From [Phialemoniopsis] sp. UDSM-2020 (taxonomy: Eukaryota; Ascomycota; Sordariomycetes; Thyridiales; Thyridiaceae), in contig JAEILZ010000001.1 in assembly GCA_018873225.1 (NCBI GenBank), positions 3,162,001 through 3,226,000 on the forward strand: a DNA stretch of 64,000 nucleotides, given 5' to 3'. Of this stretch, positions 11,101-20,985 are shown one piece after another (position 1 is the first letter of the stretch; each line of letters starts with the position of its first letter). The notes under the pieces are model-generated. The model was not told where the DNA came from and made no database searches. It was given only the letters and a program-made list of their open reading frames with translations. A program made the translations under genes and the position numbers.

Positions 11101-13305
11101 GTTGGATCCAGAAGAACTTCCTTCGTCTTCGCCTGGCACTGTGCTAGCTTTGCGGGGTGTGAAATCTGTGGGTTGCGACTTGGGGAAGAATGGGACAATG
11201 CTGCACATGAAGTTGCGAAAGCTCGCGATCTTTGACTGATGCGACTTCAGTCGTTCAACGAGTTCGTCGCTTATCGGGCGCCAGTCTCCAGAAGGGGGGA
11301 TGGCGCAGTCGCTGAAGGCATGGAGAAGCCTATTGAAATTAAAGGCACTCTCCTCTAGAAGGGCATTCGGCGTTCCCGGGCCCAATTGTAAAGATGACGA
11401 GCGGCGTTCAATTGCTCTCCAGCAGAATTTGCGCCAGAGTGCGTCAGAGTCTAGATTGTGAAGGTAATCAAAAAGTCGAGAGAGTACCTTGTCATCGGTT
11501 CCGCATAGTATCGCAATTACAAGTCGACGGTTATCTCCCATACGTTTCCAATGTTGGGAGCCCATGTCTGCTATTGCCTGAGGGTTGTTGAAAGGGAAAT
11601 CGCCCTCGTTTGCGTCGGAGTCTGGCATGGTAGCCTCCGAGTTGGGAGCTGTTATAGAAGATGTCTTCAATGGCGTCCTGAACAGCGGTTCATCGACAGT
11701 GCCATTCTGTCCGCTCTTCAAAGGTCGGTCCTCCTCATCACTTGAGTCAGAAATCTGTGTAAGGTCAAAACACTGCACGCCTTCATCGCTAGACTCTGCA
11801 GAACTGGCGGCCTCTAATTCGAAGCCATGGACGTTCCCGAGGGATTGATCAACGTCCATCGAATCGCGGGCCAAAGCTGAGTCGTCGCTTTCCTCGTCAT
11901 TGACGACAAAGTTGCTTTCGGAGTCGCTACTGGAAAGATCATCACCTGATTCCGAAGCAGGTCTCTTCGCCTTTGGAATCTGCCTGACGTGCCGAGATTT
12001 GACCTTTTTAGGCTCAGAAGGGCTGTTAAGAATATGGATAGTCCACGAGCAGTCCATCTTGTCATAGACAGTCCGCTCTAGGGATCCGGTTGCGACCTTA
12101 AAGAGTTCCTCTTCCGTGGCCCAGTCAAGATCTCGCATGGTGTCGCAGGCCTTGTCCATCCGAGTCTGCAATTCCTTCGCCGACTTGCGTACTCCGAGCA
12201 TAATCTGCTGGCGCACGACTTTCTTTCGCCCCGTATGCCATAGTCGATTGGCCCTCTCACGCTGTTTAGGGAGCTTCTCAGTCTTCCAAGAACTCTCTAG
12301 GCTTTCAACAGCTTTTTGGATGGCTGTATCGACGCTGGTTTTGTCAATGTATCGTTTCTTGCCGTCTCTCAATCTCTGGGATTCGAGCTCTTTACGCTCT
12401 GCTTCTTCGGCTTCAATCTCCGCCCAAGTGTCGGAGTCATACTCATCATCAGAGTCTCCGAAGGCCGGTAGAATCACATCGCGGTCTGGGCTTTTAGAAT
12501 TGCGTTCGAGAACCGGGGGATGCCTGCCTATATGACCACTACCCATGCTAGCTGTTCGAGGTTGCAGGAATCTACGCATTTGTTTTGCCATATGAATGCG
12601 TACTCCAGGCGGCTTTGCTTCACGAGTCACCGAATGTGTAGTTGCAGGATCGATTCCTCCAGCATTTGATGTCTGCATGGCGAAGAAGTTCGGTAACTTG
12701 TCAGCGCCCAGATAGGCGCCTGGGGATGGAGGAGGTTTTGGGATCAAAGTTGGTACAACCCTCTTCCTCTTCTTCTTCGGGGATTCTTCGACTGGGCCAC
12801 CTGCACCTGCGTCGACCGCACCGTTTTGGGGAGGAACAGACGGAGTCTCCGGTAGCTGCGCACCTTTCGGCGCATCAGATATCTGCGTGTCGGAGGAGAT
12901 CAATCCTGCACCTCTTTTCGAGTCATGCAGAGCTGTCAACTCCTGCAAGCCTTGTGATGCTGTAGCAGTGTCGCCATTTTGTGAGTTGGCTTGTCTCCAG
13001 CAGAGATAAGACGGACTTCGGGTCTGAAAAGTTCTGATTGCCTTCTGAATCGAAGTTTTGTGAGGGATCTTGACGATTTCGAGATCCTTGAAAAGCTGCT
13101 CCGTTGACCCAGGGCCGAAGACATTCTCGTACGTGAGCAAGTCTTCGCCGTCGAGTTCGTGTTCCCGGAGCTTCTGTTCCAACTTCACAGGATCGGGTAG
13201 TTTATGGGCGCCAGGAGCAATCCAGGAACGATTTGGTGTGCACAGTTCCTGTATCAAACGATCAACCTTCCAATGGAATGGATCATCTCCATTCTGTTCC
13301 GCCAT
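8125..13305 (-). CDS. SNF2-family ATPase, ATRX/ARIP4-like
   Basis: This is a single uninterrupted ORF of 1726 aa, predicted to be a nuclear DNA translocase that remodels chromatin using ATP. The first ~105 residues look like a SAM-type helical module (LREHELDGEDLLTYE, then IPHKTSIQKAI). Long acidic and serine-rich, low-complexity segments follow to about residue 700. The helicase core then has motif I MGLGKTMQV near residue 854, motif II as DEAH (IADEAHVLKNP) near 973, and the C-lobe with LDGTTRVDLRQ near 1250 and QQAIGRSFRIGQ near 1303. DEAH and the LAHTMGLGKT context point to the ATRX/ARIP4 (Rad54-like) branch rather than ISWI or INO80. The C-terminal 350 residues are Pro/Gln-rich, ending in a helical region. 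No intron is needed anywhere in the ORF. Orthology to a named fungal gene is not claimed. Confidence 0.9.
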   Translation of the reverse strand: MAEQNGDDPFHWKVDRLIQELCTPNRSWIAPGAHKLPDPVKLEQKLREHELDGEDLLTYENVFGPGSTEQLFKDLEIVKIPHKTSIQKAIRTFQTRSPSYLCWRQANSQNGDTATASQGLQELTALHDSKRGAGLISSDTQISDAPKGAQLPETPSVPPQNGAVDAGAGGPVEESPKKKRKRVVPTLIPKPPPSPGAYLGADKLPNFFAMQTSNAGGIDPATTHSVTREAKPPGVRIHMAKQMRRFLQPRTASMGSGHIGRHPPVLERNSKSPDRDVILPAFGDSDDEYDSDTWAEIEAEEAERKELESQRLRDGKKRYIDKTSVDTAIQKAVESLESSWKTEKLPKQRERANRLWHTGRKKVVRQQIMLGVRKSAKELQTRMDKACDTMRDLDWATEEELFKVATGSLERTVYDKMDCSWTIHILNSPSEPKKVKSRHVRQIPKAKRPASESGDDLSSSDSESNFVVNDEESDDSALARDSMDVDQSLGNVHGFELEAASSAESSDEGVQCFDLTQISDSSDEEDRPLKSGQNGTVDEPLFRTPLKTSSITAPNSEATMPDSDANEGDFPFNNPQAIADMGSQHWKRMGDNRRLVIAILCGTDDKVLSRLFDYLHNLDSDALWRKFCWRAIERRSSSLQLGPGTPNALLEESAFNFNRLLHAFSDCAIPPSGDWRPISDELVERLKSHQSKIASFRNFMCSIVPFFPKSQPTDFTPRKASTVPGEDEGSSSGSNSDSDVDRSSPSKRRQRRRQVRQDRAALKLRKDDLLRIKEQEERRNALRARLARSDYSSISRDASRLIINESKQDHQGEIYVNKTIGERIKDHQIEGVRFMWNQIIDTDNRQGCLLAHTMGLGKTMQVITLLVAISEAALSEEQSVLSQIPPELRDSKTLVLCPSGLVNNWHDELLQWTPEGLLGQFRSVDAQVPDDERPGLVSDWALDGGVLIVGYDLFRNLIKDGGIADLLKESPNIVIADEAHVLKNPASAIAKATADFRTEVRIALTGSPLANSVEEYHSMIDWLAPNYLGPHKEFASMYANPIKEGLYADSSPWQKRKARQMLKVLKDTVAPKVHRVTMAALKSELPVKQEFILFLPITDFQRKAYQAFLDLVTPSGGMVDQEISQIGLFHLVFNLTLLLAHPKVFQAKLQSSKKLLEDPKEAKRQKTQKTGKEKEPNLTLGMIGNLLQLIRTRDIEDTKYSAKVIVLLKILDAAKRVGDKTLVFSQSKDTLDYLEETFRRQKRLFARLDGTTRVDLRQNLIKNFNAGADDVYLISTTAGGVGLNITGANRVVIFDFKWNPTQEQQAIGRSFRIGQTKPVYVYWLIVGGTHEAILHNQQVFKTQLAARVVDKKNPAAWSQTKRDYTAAPTLIETDRASLANARGRDGVLDSLLDHDSQQCLRRIVLTDTFEEEELDDKLTPEELQHATEMIRLNRLRIMDPEEWDKQQRLMHLSHAPTQAPVQAPIPISLPFPSLLSHVYRPNGQVPVSRARVGQHSVQAQNNPSHGQGNHLFPPTQTLQTEQVRSRADNHRGLDHQSQAQQPDGHGPSPGSSRDINSRIPLSADGQPVHFRRPLTSSKTPGPATPSSHERGEARTGLESVAKPPSGNVGSVDGFRVQLKIQLGALETELTQLRTSIDVLEQETVASLATALGTDIPSMPKWALLTRCVAQSRRFAKAILYKHYGPDELAMLSETETALVDLLRVLEELPEPEFEETISPHKKPHVV

Positions 13306-14800
13306 TTCTGAGACTTGAACTCAGGCCGAACCTATCATCAGGTTAGATTTCGAAATATGTGCCAATCCTTCTCAGCTGGTAGGATGTGTCTGCTCTGGAG
13401 TTCCGAAAAATGAGAGACGTGATTTTGAGATGATGGTGATGATAACTAATGGCTAGTTCGACATTCGATTTTCGTCTCTAGCCTTAATCATGAGGGTATT
13501 GCCCACACAGTCTTGGAGATGTTGCCGTGAGGAGAGAGGTAAAGAATAGAGACGGTGTAATGGTGTGAGTGATAATGAAGCCAAACACTTACAACATGCC
13601 GTGTGTCTGGGTCTGATTGTCCACATGAGATGCAAAACAAACAACCAAGTTTAATCGGTGACTGAGGTTTGGCGAGATAGAGCCAGCACTGCGCAACCCA
13701 AAGTCCAACTGCTGGAGGGTAGCTCATGCGGGGCCTATACGTGGATAGGAAGACTCAGGAGGACGATGTTGAGGGTTTTCGTCTGGATTTGCTTCATCAC
13801 TGTCATGCCAGCTTGAATGATGGTAAGGTCCAAATGGTCGTGCACTTGGGGTCAGGTCGTAAAATGTGCAAACTCTTCTTCATGGGGGTTGAGGGTGAAG
13901 ATTTACAAATTCGCAGATGCTGTAGTCGAAATTCTTCTGAGAAAAATGTCAGGGTAGTCTGAGCGAGCGAAATCTCAACTGGATACAATGTGCGCCGCCC
14001 AAAGTCGATGGTAGTTGGTGATGCAGGCAGCCGTTGGTGACTGGAGAGGTGTGATACTACTTTCGGAGTAGTGTAGGTCATTGCTAACGACGGGAAGGAA
14101 GGGCCCAGCTAGAATGCATTAAGCGCTAAAACTGAGGCGTCTCAGGGGCACTACACGCAGACGCATGGCGGCTAAAAGGTCGACAGATATAAATGAAGCT
14201 GAAATGTCAGAATAAGGAAAGCGCACCAGTCTTTGCCCTATACGGAAGTGACGACCTCGTCATGAATATTGAAGATATCGTTGTCAATCTGAAAATGTAC
14301 CCGTCGAATCATACATATACAAACTGACCCAAGTAGGCACCTTGTCGACTTTTCATTTGATCTAATGTAAAGTAGGTATATGTTACACATGCCTTGGAGC
14401 AAGTCAGAGGACGGTTCGGTGGATAATTCGCTTAGCACCGTTGCTTGACCAGATGTCTGGCGAAGGGTTCATTCGACCCGCAAGGTGCTTTTGGCACTTG
14501 GTCGAATCGCATTAGTCAGGCACCACGATACTAGACCTACGGCTTCGGCCGCAGAAGCCTGCTCTTCAGATTTAAGTAATTTGTATTTGAATGATTTGTT
14601 TCTCGAGTCTGGAGCTTCAACCGCCCACGGTAGCAATTGCTTTCTGTCACGTCATCTGTATCGCAAGTGACACATTGGCTTGAGATCCCATCGGCTCAAA
14701 GCCCTCCACATCTCAGACCCCATCCCCGCATCCGCTCCGGCGTCTTTTTTCGGCTCTGTCCACACTCTCCTGATCTTCAATTACCTCATCGCCATTCACA
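13306..14800. other. Divergent intergenic region SNF2 / glutathione synthetase
   Basis: This 1.5 kb separates two divergent genes and should hold both promoters. No ORF here resembles a known protein. The segment just before 14801 is pyrimidine-rich, typical of a fungal leader, and leads into the CACAATGG start context. Confidence 0.5.
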
Positions 14801-16574
14801 ATGGGTTTGAAATCCGGCGCTGCTGAGATGTCATATCCTCCCGACGTTGATGAGTCTGAGAGGGAGCGTCTCGTGCAGACCATCAAAGACTGGAGTATTG
14901 CTCATGGCTTGGCCGTCCGACCCCCGCCGGCGGTTATTGTTGCCGATGCGGATCCGCAAGGCATCCTTGCTACAAACGTACCGGTGACGCTGTTTCCCAG
15001 TCCCTTCCCCCAATCTTCCTTTGAGGAGGGCAAGGCCGTGCAGAAAGCGTACAATAAACTGTACGCGGATGTTAGCCGTGATGAGGCTTTTCTAGATCAG
15101 ATAGTACAAGAGTAAGTCTCGAGGCAGACCGTCCGTGTCTGTGGACAGATCGAACCTTTCATTCCTTCTAAAGCGGTTGCGAGGCTTCCTTTGAACATCG
15201 ATGCTGATATTTGCTTCCAGGGTATCTGGTGACGAGTTCATCTCACAACTCTGGGCTGTCCACCAGAGAGTGAAATCCGAAAGTTATGCTCAGGTTAGTC
15301 TTATTGGTGCATCAGCACAATCGTGAGACTCCGACTAATCGAGATCAGAAACTTTCCTTGGGGCTATTCCGATCGGATTACATGGTGCACCAGGATACCG
15401 TGGATGGAACAAAGTCACCCCGGATCAAGCAGGTCGAATTCAATACCATTGCTTCATCGTTCGGTGGTCTATCCTCCAAGACATGCGAGCTACATAGGTA
15501 GGCTTCAAGAGCTAGTCCAACACGTTCTTCTATGCTCACAGAAGTTCCAGGTTTCTTGCTACGACCGAGTATCCTCAGTTGAAACAGTCAAACGCAAATC
15601 ATGGCTACAACCTCCCTGAGAACAACAGCGCCAAGGGACTCGCTGCTGGTCTGAAGGCTGCCCACGATGCTTACGGCGAGTCAGCACTTGGACATCAGCG
15701 ATGTGTCCTCTTTCTGACGCAGAGAGGCGAGCGGAACGTCTTTGACCAACGCCACCTGGAATACGCGTTACAGTCTTTATCTCCAGGAATTCCCATATTC
15801 CGCCTGCCATTTGCCGAGATCCTCCAGCAGACCAGTATTGCCCAAACAGAATCGCGCCAGCTTTTATACAAGTCGCCTATCAACCCGGATAAAGTCTTCG
15901 AGGTGTCAGTAGTATACCTTCGCGCTGGATACGGGCCTGGGGACTACTCCAGTCCGGCAGACTGGGATGCAAGATACCAGATCGAGAGGTCAAATGCTAT
16001 CAAATGCCCGACGGTGCTGAGCCAATTGGCGGGAGCCAAGAAAGTCCAGCAAGTACTTGCTACACCCGTGGCACAAACTCAGCACTCTGAGCTCCACCGG
16101 TTCCTGCCAGACAGTTCGGACGCTTCCAAACAGATCCGGAATACCTTCACCCATATCTATCCTTTGGATGATTCCGAAGCTGGCCAGGCAGCTCGCAAGT
16201 TGGCTCTCGATCCCAAGGAATGCCTCAAGTATGTACTCAAGCCACAACGAGAGGGCGGTGGGAACAACTATTACAAGGCCAAGATCCCTGCACACTTGAA
16301 CAGCATTCCTGAGGAAAGTTGGAAGTCATACATTCTGATGGAGTTGATCACGCCGCCTCCTGTCGCCAATATCATCTTGCGCAATGGAAATCTAGAGCAG
16401 GGAGGTGTGATCTGCGAACTGGGTATCTATGGAACCTGCGTTTGGAACCAGAGCACCGGAGACATTGTCCACAACGAAGAAGCGGGCTATCTGCTTCGGA
16501 CTAAGGGTGATCAGAGCGAGGAGGGCGGCGTGGCGGCTGGGTTTGGCTGCATGGACTCGTGCACCTTGGTATAG
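14801..16574 (+). CDS. Glutathione synthetase
   Basis: This cytosolic ATP-grasp enzyme joins gamma-glutamylcysteine and glycine to make glutathione, the second and last step (yeast GSH2, animal GSS). Four exons, 14801-15111, 15221-15293, 15349-15497 and 15551-16574, are separated by introns of 109, 55 and 53 nt, giving 518 aa, close to the usual eukaryotic length of 470-520. Diagnostic segments are [15 protein letters not shown] (substrate-binding region), YLRAGYGP, the glycine-rich ATP loop [19 protein letters not shown], and the C-terminal glycine/alanine loop [12 protein letters not shown]. The start is the first ATG in good context. The gene is convergent with the mitochondrial SSB gene (272 nt between stops) and divergent from the SNF2 gene. 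Confidence 0.95.
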
Positions 16575-16846
16575 AGACAATCTGCTCAACGCATATCGCC
16601 TATGCCTAGAGACGGACATATAGAACTAATGAAACGTAGTATTTGCGTTTTCACAGAGCCCGGTGGTGTTGCGATTGCCGCTCAATTAATATGGTATCAT
16701 TTCTAATATCCTGGTATACAGAGCCGTCCATCAAGCCAGTTGACAAAGGAGATTAGCTCCCTTCCTCGAGTGAGTGGAGATGTATTACAAACATCCGTTA
16801 CCCCAAACGCATTGCGCCATCCAGTTGTCATCGTCGAGCGAAAAGT

Positions 16847-17380
16847 TTACTGTTCGTTGGTCTGGGGTCGCTTGAGGACCTCGATGTTGCCTAGAAAAGT
16901 TAGACGTCGGAGCGAGGCAGTCGGGGTGTGTGCGGTATTCTTACGCTGGACGATGTTCAGAGAGCTTCTGTTGTTGCCCTCGGCATCCTGGTACGAGCTC
17001 ATCGTGGCATCACCCTCCACATAGACCATGGTGCTAAACGGTTGAAGGAATGTCAGCTTCAGCTCAAGGGAACGCACAAGTTGCGATTCATAGGCCACTC
17101 ACCCCTTGGGGAGGCTGCGAAGGAAGTCGCGGCGGGGGCCGTCGGCCTCGAAGCTGGCAACGCGGAACCAGCTGGTCTGGCGGTTGTCCTTGGGGCCGCT
17201 GTTGCTGGCGACAGCGTACTTGATAATCTCGTGGCCGGTGCTCGTGGCCTGCAGCTCGGGGGTGTCGGCAAGGTGGCCAATGATGGTGATCTTGGCCAGG
17301 TTGCGGGACGTGGTGGTGCTGAAGGCCCGGATGGCGGTCCGGGGAGCGGCAGTCGCGCGGCGCATGAGGAAGGCGGACAT
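16847..17380 (-). CDS. Mitochondrial single-stranded DNA-binding protein (Rim1-like)
   Basis: This small OB-fold protein coats single-stranded mtDNA during replication and repair. I read three exons, 17380-17103, 17033-16945 and 16890-16847, with introns of 69 and 54 nt, giving 136 aa. The N-terminus (MSAFLMRRATAAPRTAIRAF) is a basic, hydroxylated mitochondrial presequence of about 25-30 residues. The SSB fold is recognisable from AKITIIGHLADTPEL, the RQTSWFRVASF strand with its conserved Trp-Phe, and VYVEGDATMSSYQDAEGNNR. The splits fall in a glycine codon (GG|C) and an arginine codon (C|GC), which restores a continuous OB fold. Length matches yeast Rim1 (135 aa). Confidence 0.9.
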
Positions 17381-20300
17381 CTTGTTCTGAAAGGCGAGAT
17401 CGATTATCGTGATAGGAGAGAGTTTGCTGATCGTAGAAGCGATGAATGGCAGAAGGAAGTTGGATTTGAACTTGAGAGGTTTTGCTGGAGAGGTCGAATT
17501 GATGCGCCAACTGTCGCGACGTTGCGAGAGGGGGGACGCGTTTAATTAACGAGTCGTGGCGCACACTGCAAGGGGGGAAGATTGGGGCAAGCTCGAAAGC
17601 CATAGTCAGCACAGATGTGGCTGATGCCCACAGTCTGGTACTCTGTAACTAGACTCTACGGAGTACGACCTACCTAGGTACTTTACATCTGATAGAAAGT
17701 CCACAGCTTTTGAAGCAGCGCATTCTCCCGACTGCTCAAACAGTACGATATATCCATGGACATGTCTACATCAACGTAGGTCAGCTCGTTATTCCTGACT
17801 GTGATGACCGGTGAATGAGGTAAAGTATCGATACGGTCTGGTCGACCTACCTGAGTACCTAGGTACCTATAGCTTTCCGAATGCTTCAATCCCCAAATCA
17901 CGTATTCATCGGCTTCTGTGCGTTGACATGTCGTTGTAGTTAGATAACTAGGTACTTAGTAGGTATTCCATGGCTTTTGCTCAAAAGATATTCAATGCGT
18001 ATGTCGGAAAGCGAAGCCTGAATCACAGGAGCGGAAGTATTTGGCATACCTAGTCCCTTCAAGATGATTGCTTGATAGAGAGTGGTGTGTTGTGCTTTGC
18101 GTCTTCCGATCTCACGGTCGCCAGGAACACACTACATGGGCTCAATTCCCAGGTATGATCATTTAAAGTACCTACTTAGTGAGCTTCGACGACTGCCAGG
18201 CCACACGGCCGGCTGCCGACATGCGGACCACGGGAATGACCATCTGAGACCCGCCGGACTGGTTCAACATGGGATCCCATGCAATCGTCGGCCCGGGGTA
18301 GATACTTTCCTAGCAGCTAGGGTACCTAGGTAGGTAGACAGAGACTGACCTGCATGTGCCTGGGTACTTCGTATCTGGTCTTTCCTTAGTACAGAAATGA
18401 TGACTTCTATAGAGATTGGCTGGATCACATGGAGTCTCCGTGACCGGCACCTGGATAAAGACATCTTTAAAAGATCCGTCCCAAACGCGTGGAGGAAGCA
18501 CTCTCCCAGCGGATCGCCGGCCGGCCGTGGAGGTACGGGAAGATCATTGGTGCTTCGTGGGTGTTGGTAATTTCCCAGATACATGTTGGAGGGTCTGCTT
18601 TCGGCATCGTGTACACACCATCACGACCATGCTTGTCCGTATGCATCTAGACGCGCGCGCCACAGTACAGCCAGTGAGAACGGACCGCTCTATGAATCTG
18701 GCACGCAGCATTTCGTACCTTGCATCTGATCTCTTTTCGCCAACTTCGACTCGATTCTTGCCATAATTTACGGCTTCACGGAGTTGGCTCTCAATATGTT
18801 CCATTCGTGTGATATGTTCAGGAGACCAGTGATCTGAAACAAGTGGCCACCCTGGTCTCCCGAACTGGACGAGGGTGTGGACAACATCGACTGAATTCTA
18901 GTGGGTTTCAACGACCCATGACCCATATGTCACGGTGTTATCAATAGCAATAGCGTGTTAGTCACTGAGAAGGCGACCAGCAATGCGCCGATGTCCATCT
19001 TCCGCGGAAACCAACAAGGACCCGTGGTCCATAGCATGAAGGAAGGTCTCAATCGATTTCCTGTTGGTCTGCGCCCTCCTCCTGGAAATAACTACCAGAC
19101 CGAGGATTCTGTCTCGATACAAGGTTGTGGGCCGGACTTCCTGACCCATTGGCGAGTGTCCCTTACGCTGATCTTGAGAGTTGCGTTGCCCATGTACTTG
19201 TAGCGAGTGAGCGGGCACTGCGAGGCAATGGCCTTTCTAAGTTTAACCTGGCCATCCACCCATAAGATGTATTCATCCACTCATGGTCTGCCTTTGTGAC
19301 AGCTCCCCCAGACTCTGCGTGTTGTATGAGTGGCCAATGTGTACAGTGGGTTCCCGGATCGCCGGAGAATGGCGCGAAAGGATCATTGCGTAAGGTAGCA
19401 CGTTCAAAGTGGTGGTGGCTAAATTCACTCCCCGAAGTCAGGTTAGGATCACGGCATTGGCTTCAGTCTGTTAGATTAATCGAAACACCCTCCTGAACCA
19501 ATCAAGGACGCGTGTCAGCCGGGTTTGAGGTGCCCCTCAGCGTGTCGAGCCGAAGAGAGAAAGGACGGGAAGAAGCAAAGCTGCCATTCCATCCGTCAAC
19601 CCAAATTCGTGGGATTCTGATCTCAGTGCTTCCGTCTGGAACCAGTGGCGAAAAGGCGGGCGGGCGACCGTTCGCGTACCTGAGAATTTGCTCGGCTCAA
19701 GGATGGTGCAGTAGTGGGTGGTCACCGTTTCCACCGGGCAACAGTTGTTGAAGCTGTTGACGGATACTAGAGAACCAGAGTGTCTAGTAGAGTCCACTCT
19801 GGTGCATATTTGAGGCCCAACTGTCAGTCTGCCATGCAGCTTTGCTCGCCTCGTCTGTCTGGCTCCTGGTGTTCTTGTCTGCTCAAGTGGGCTGCATGTT
19901 TACTTGACTGACATTCTCTCCACACATGCAAAGCACAGCGAAGAAGCGAAAAGGCCTAAAACGAAAAAGATTTTATTATATGTCCATCATCCATAAGACG
20001 CCTCTTAAAAGACTTCACCTTACTTGTTCTGTACTACCGGAATCCTGCTGCCGCCCAACAAAACCCAAGCCGATATCAATCTACCTCGTACGCAATCACT
20101 CTGTTTTCGACTGGAGGGTTTGCTATTCTTCACCTGATCGATCTTGTTTTCCCCACACACTCTCCATCTCCCTCGGACCTCTCAGATTTCCTCGCCTGGC
20201 TTCATCTCTGCCCTCCCTCGCGCCCAACTCGACAAGGATAATCCCAAGCCACCCACCAAAAAAGAAGCAGTCAGGGGTCTGATTCCCTTGTCGGCACGCA

Positions 20301-20985
20301 TCGCACACAGACATTCTTCACACAGCCCCTCTCACTCTCTCTCAAGTCTCTCCCTCTATCGCGCACCATTTGATGAGCTGAACGCCCTCCAAGCCCTTGA
20401 TTCTTCTGCTATCTACCAATCTTACACACTGCGTACCTGACGCGAAAAACGACACAGTAAAGAGAGAGAGACGAGCGTCGCGCACCAGTTCTAATTCCAA
20501 TTCGTTTGACTGGATCTGGCAAGCCACCATATTTGACTGTCTCTTTACGGGTTTATGCGCTACCTCGCCAATTTATCGACACTCCCTTCGACGACTGTCT
20601 GAGACTAGCTCCCGTCCTCTTGTTTCTCTCTTTGAAATTTTTCCCATACTCATCCTCCGCAAAAAAACATTCGAGACTTTTGCGCGATCCGCCCTTATTT
20701 CCTCAACTCGCCATCTTGCATTCCAGCTGGTTGCTCCTGCAAGATCAAACGCCAATCTCGTCCAGTCCGTCCAGTCAGCATCCGCTATTCCGCTGCGGAC
20801 TTGGTGCAGATAACGCATTTTCAAGAGGCGAACATTCGCGAAGCATCACGGCCAGCCAGTTGGAAAACAACATAACTGCACTTGCATCTTGCTTCTCGGA
20901 CCAATCACCAACACACCAACCGGACTCGCCCAAGACAACACACACCCACATCACGTACGAAGTACACAAAGTACACGTCTGAACC
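17381..20985. other. Long divergent intergenic region (mtSSB / LYAR-like)
   Basis: This is 3.6 kb without a supportable gene. The left part (17640-18340) has several copies of the palindromic 10-mer TACCTAGGTA. The right part (about 20100-20985) is pyrimidine-rich and is likely promoter and 5' leader of the gene starting at 20986. ORFs up to 158 codons in the leader are CT-rich translations without family resemblance. Confidence 0.5.
17671..18332. repeat. Cluster of TACCTAGGTA palindromes
   Basis: Exact copies of the self-complementary 10-mer TACCTAGGTA occur at 17671-17680, 17856-17865 and 18323-18332. Partial copies (CTAGGTACTTAG, GTAGGTA) lie between them, near 17947-17968 and after 18332. 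They all lie in gene-free DNA. Such ACCTAGGT-type motifs are common between genes in many Sordariomycetes; I assign no function. Confidence 0.7.

Noticed and set aside
8125..13305. Calling the SNF2 protein RAD54
   Set aside because: The long acidic N-terminus, the size of 1726 aa and the SAM-like start fit ATRX/ARIP4-like proteins better than the roughly 800-aa Rad54 recombinase partner.
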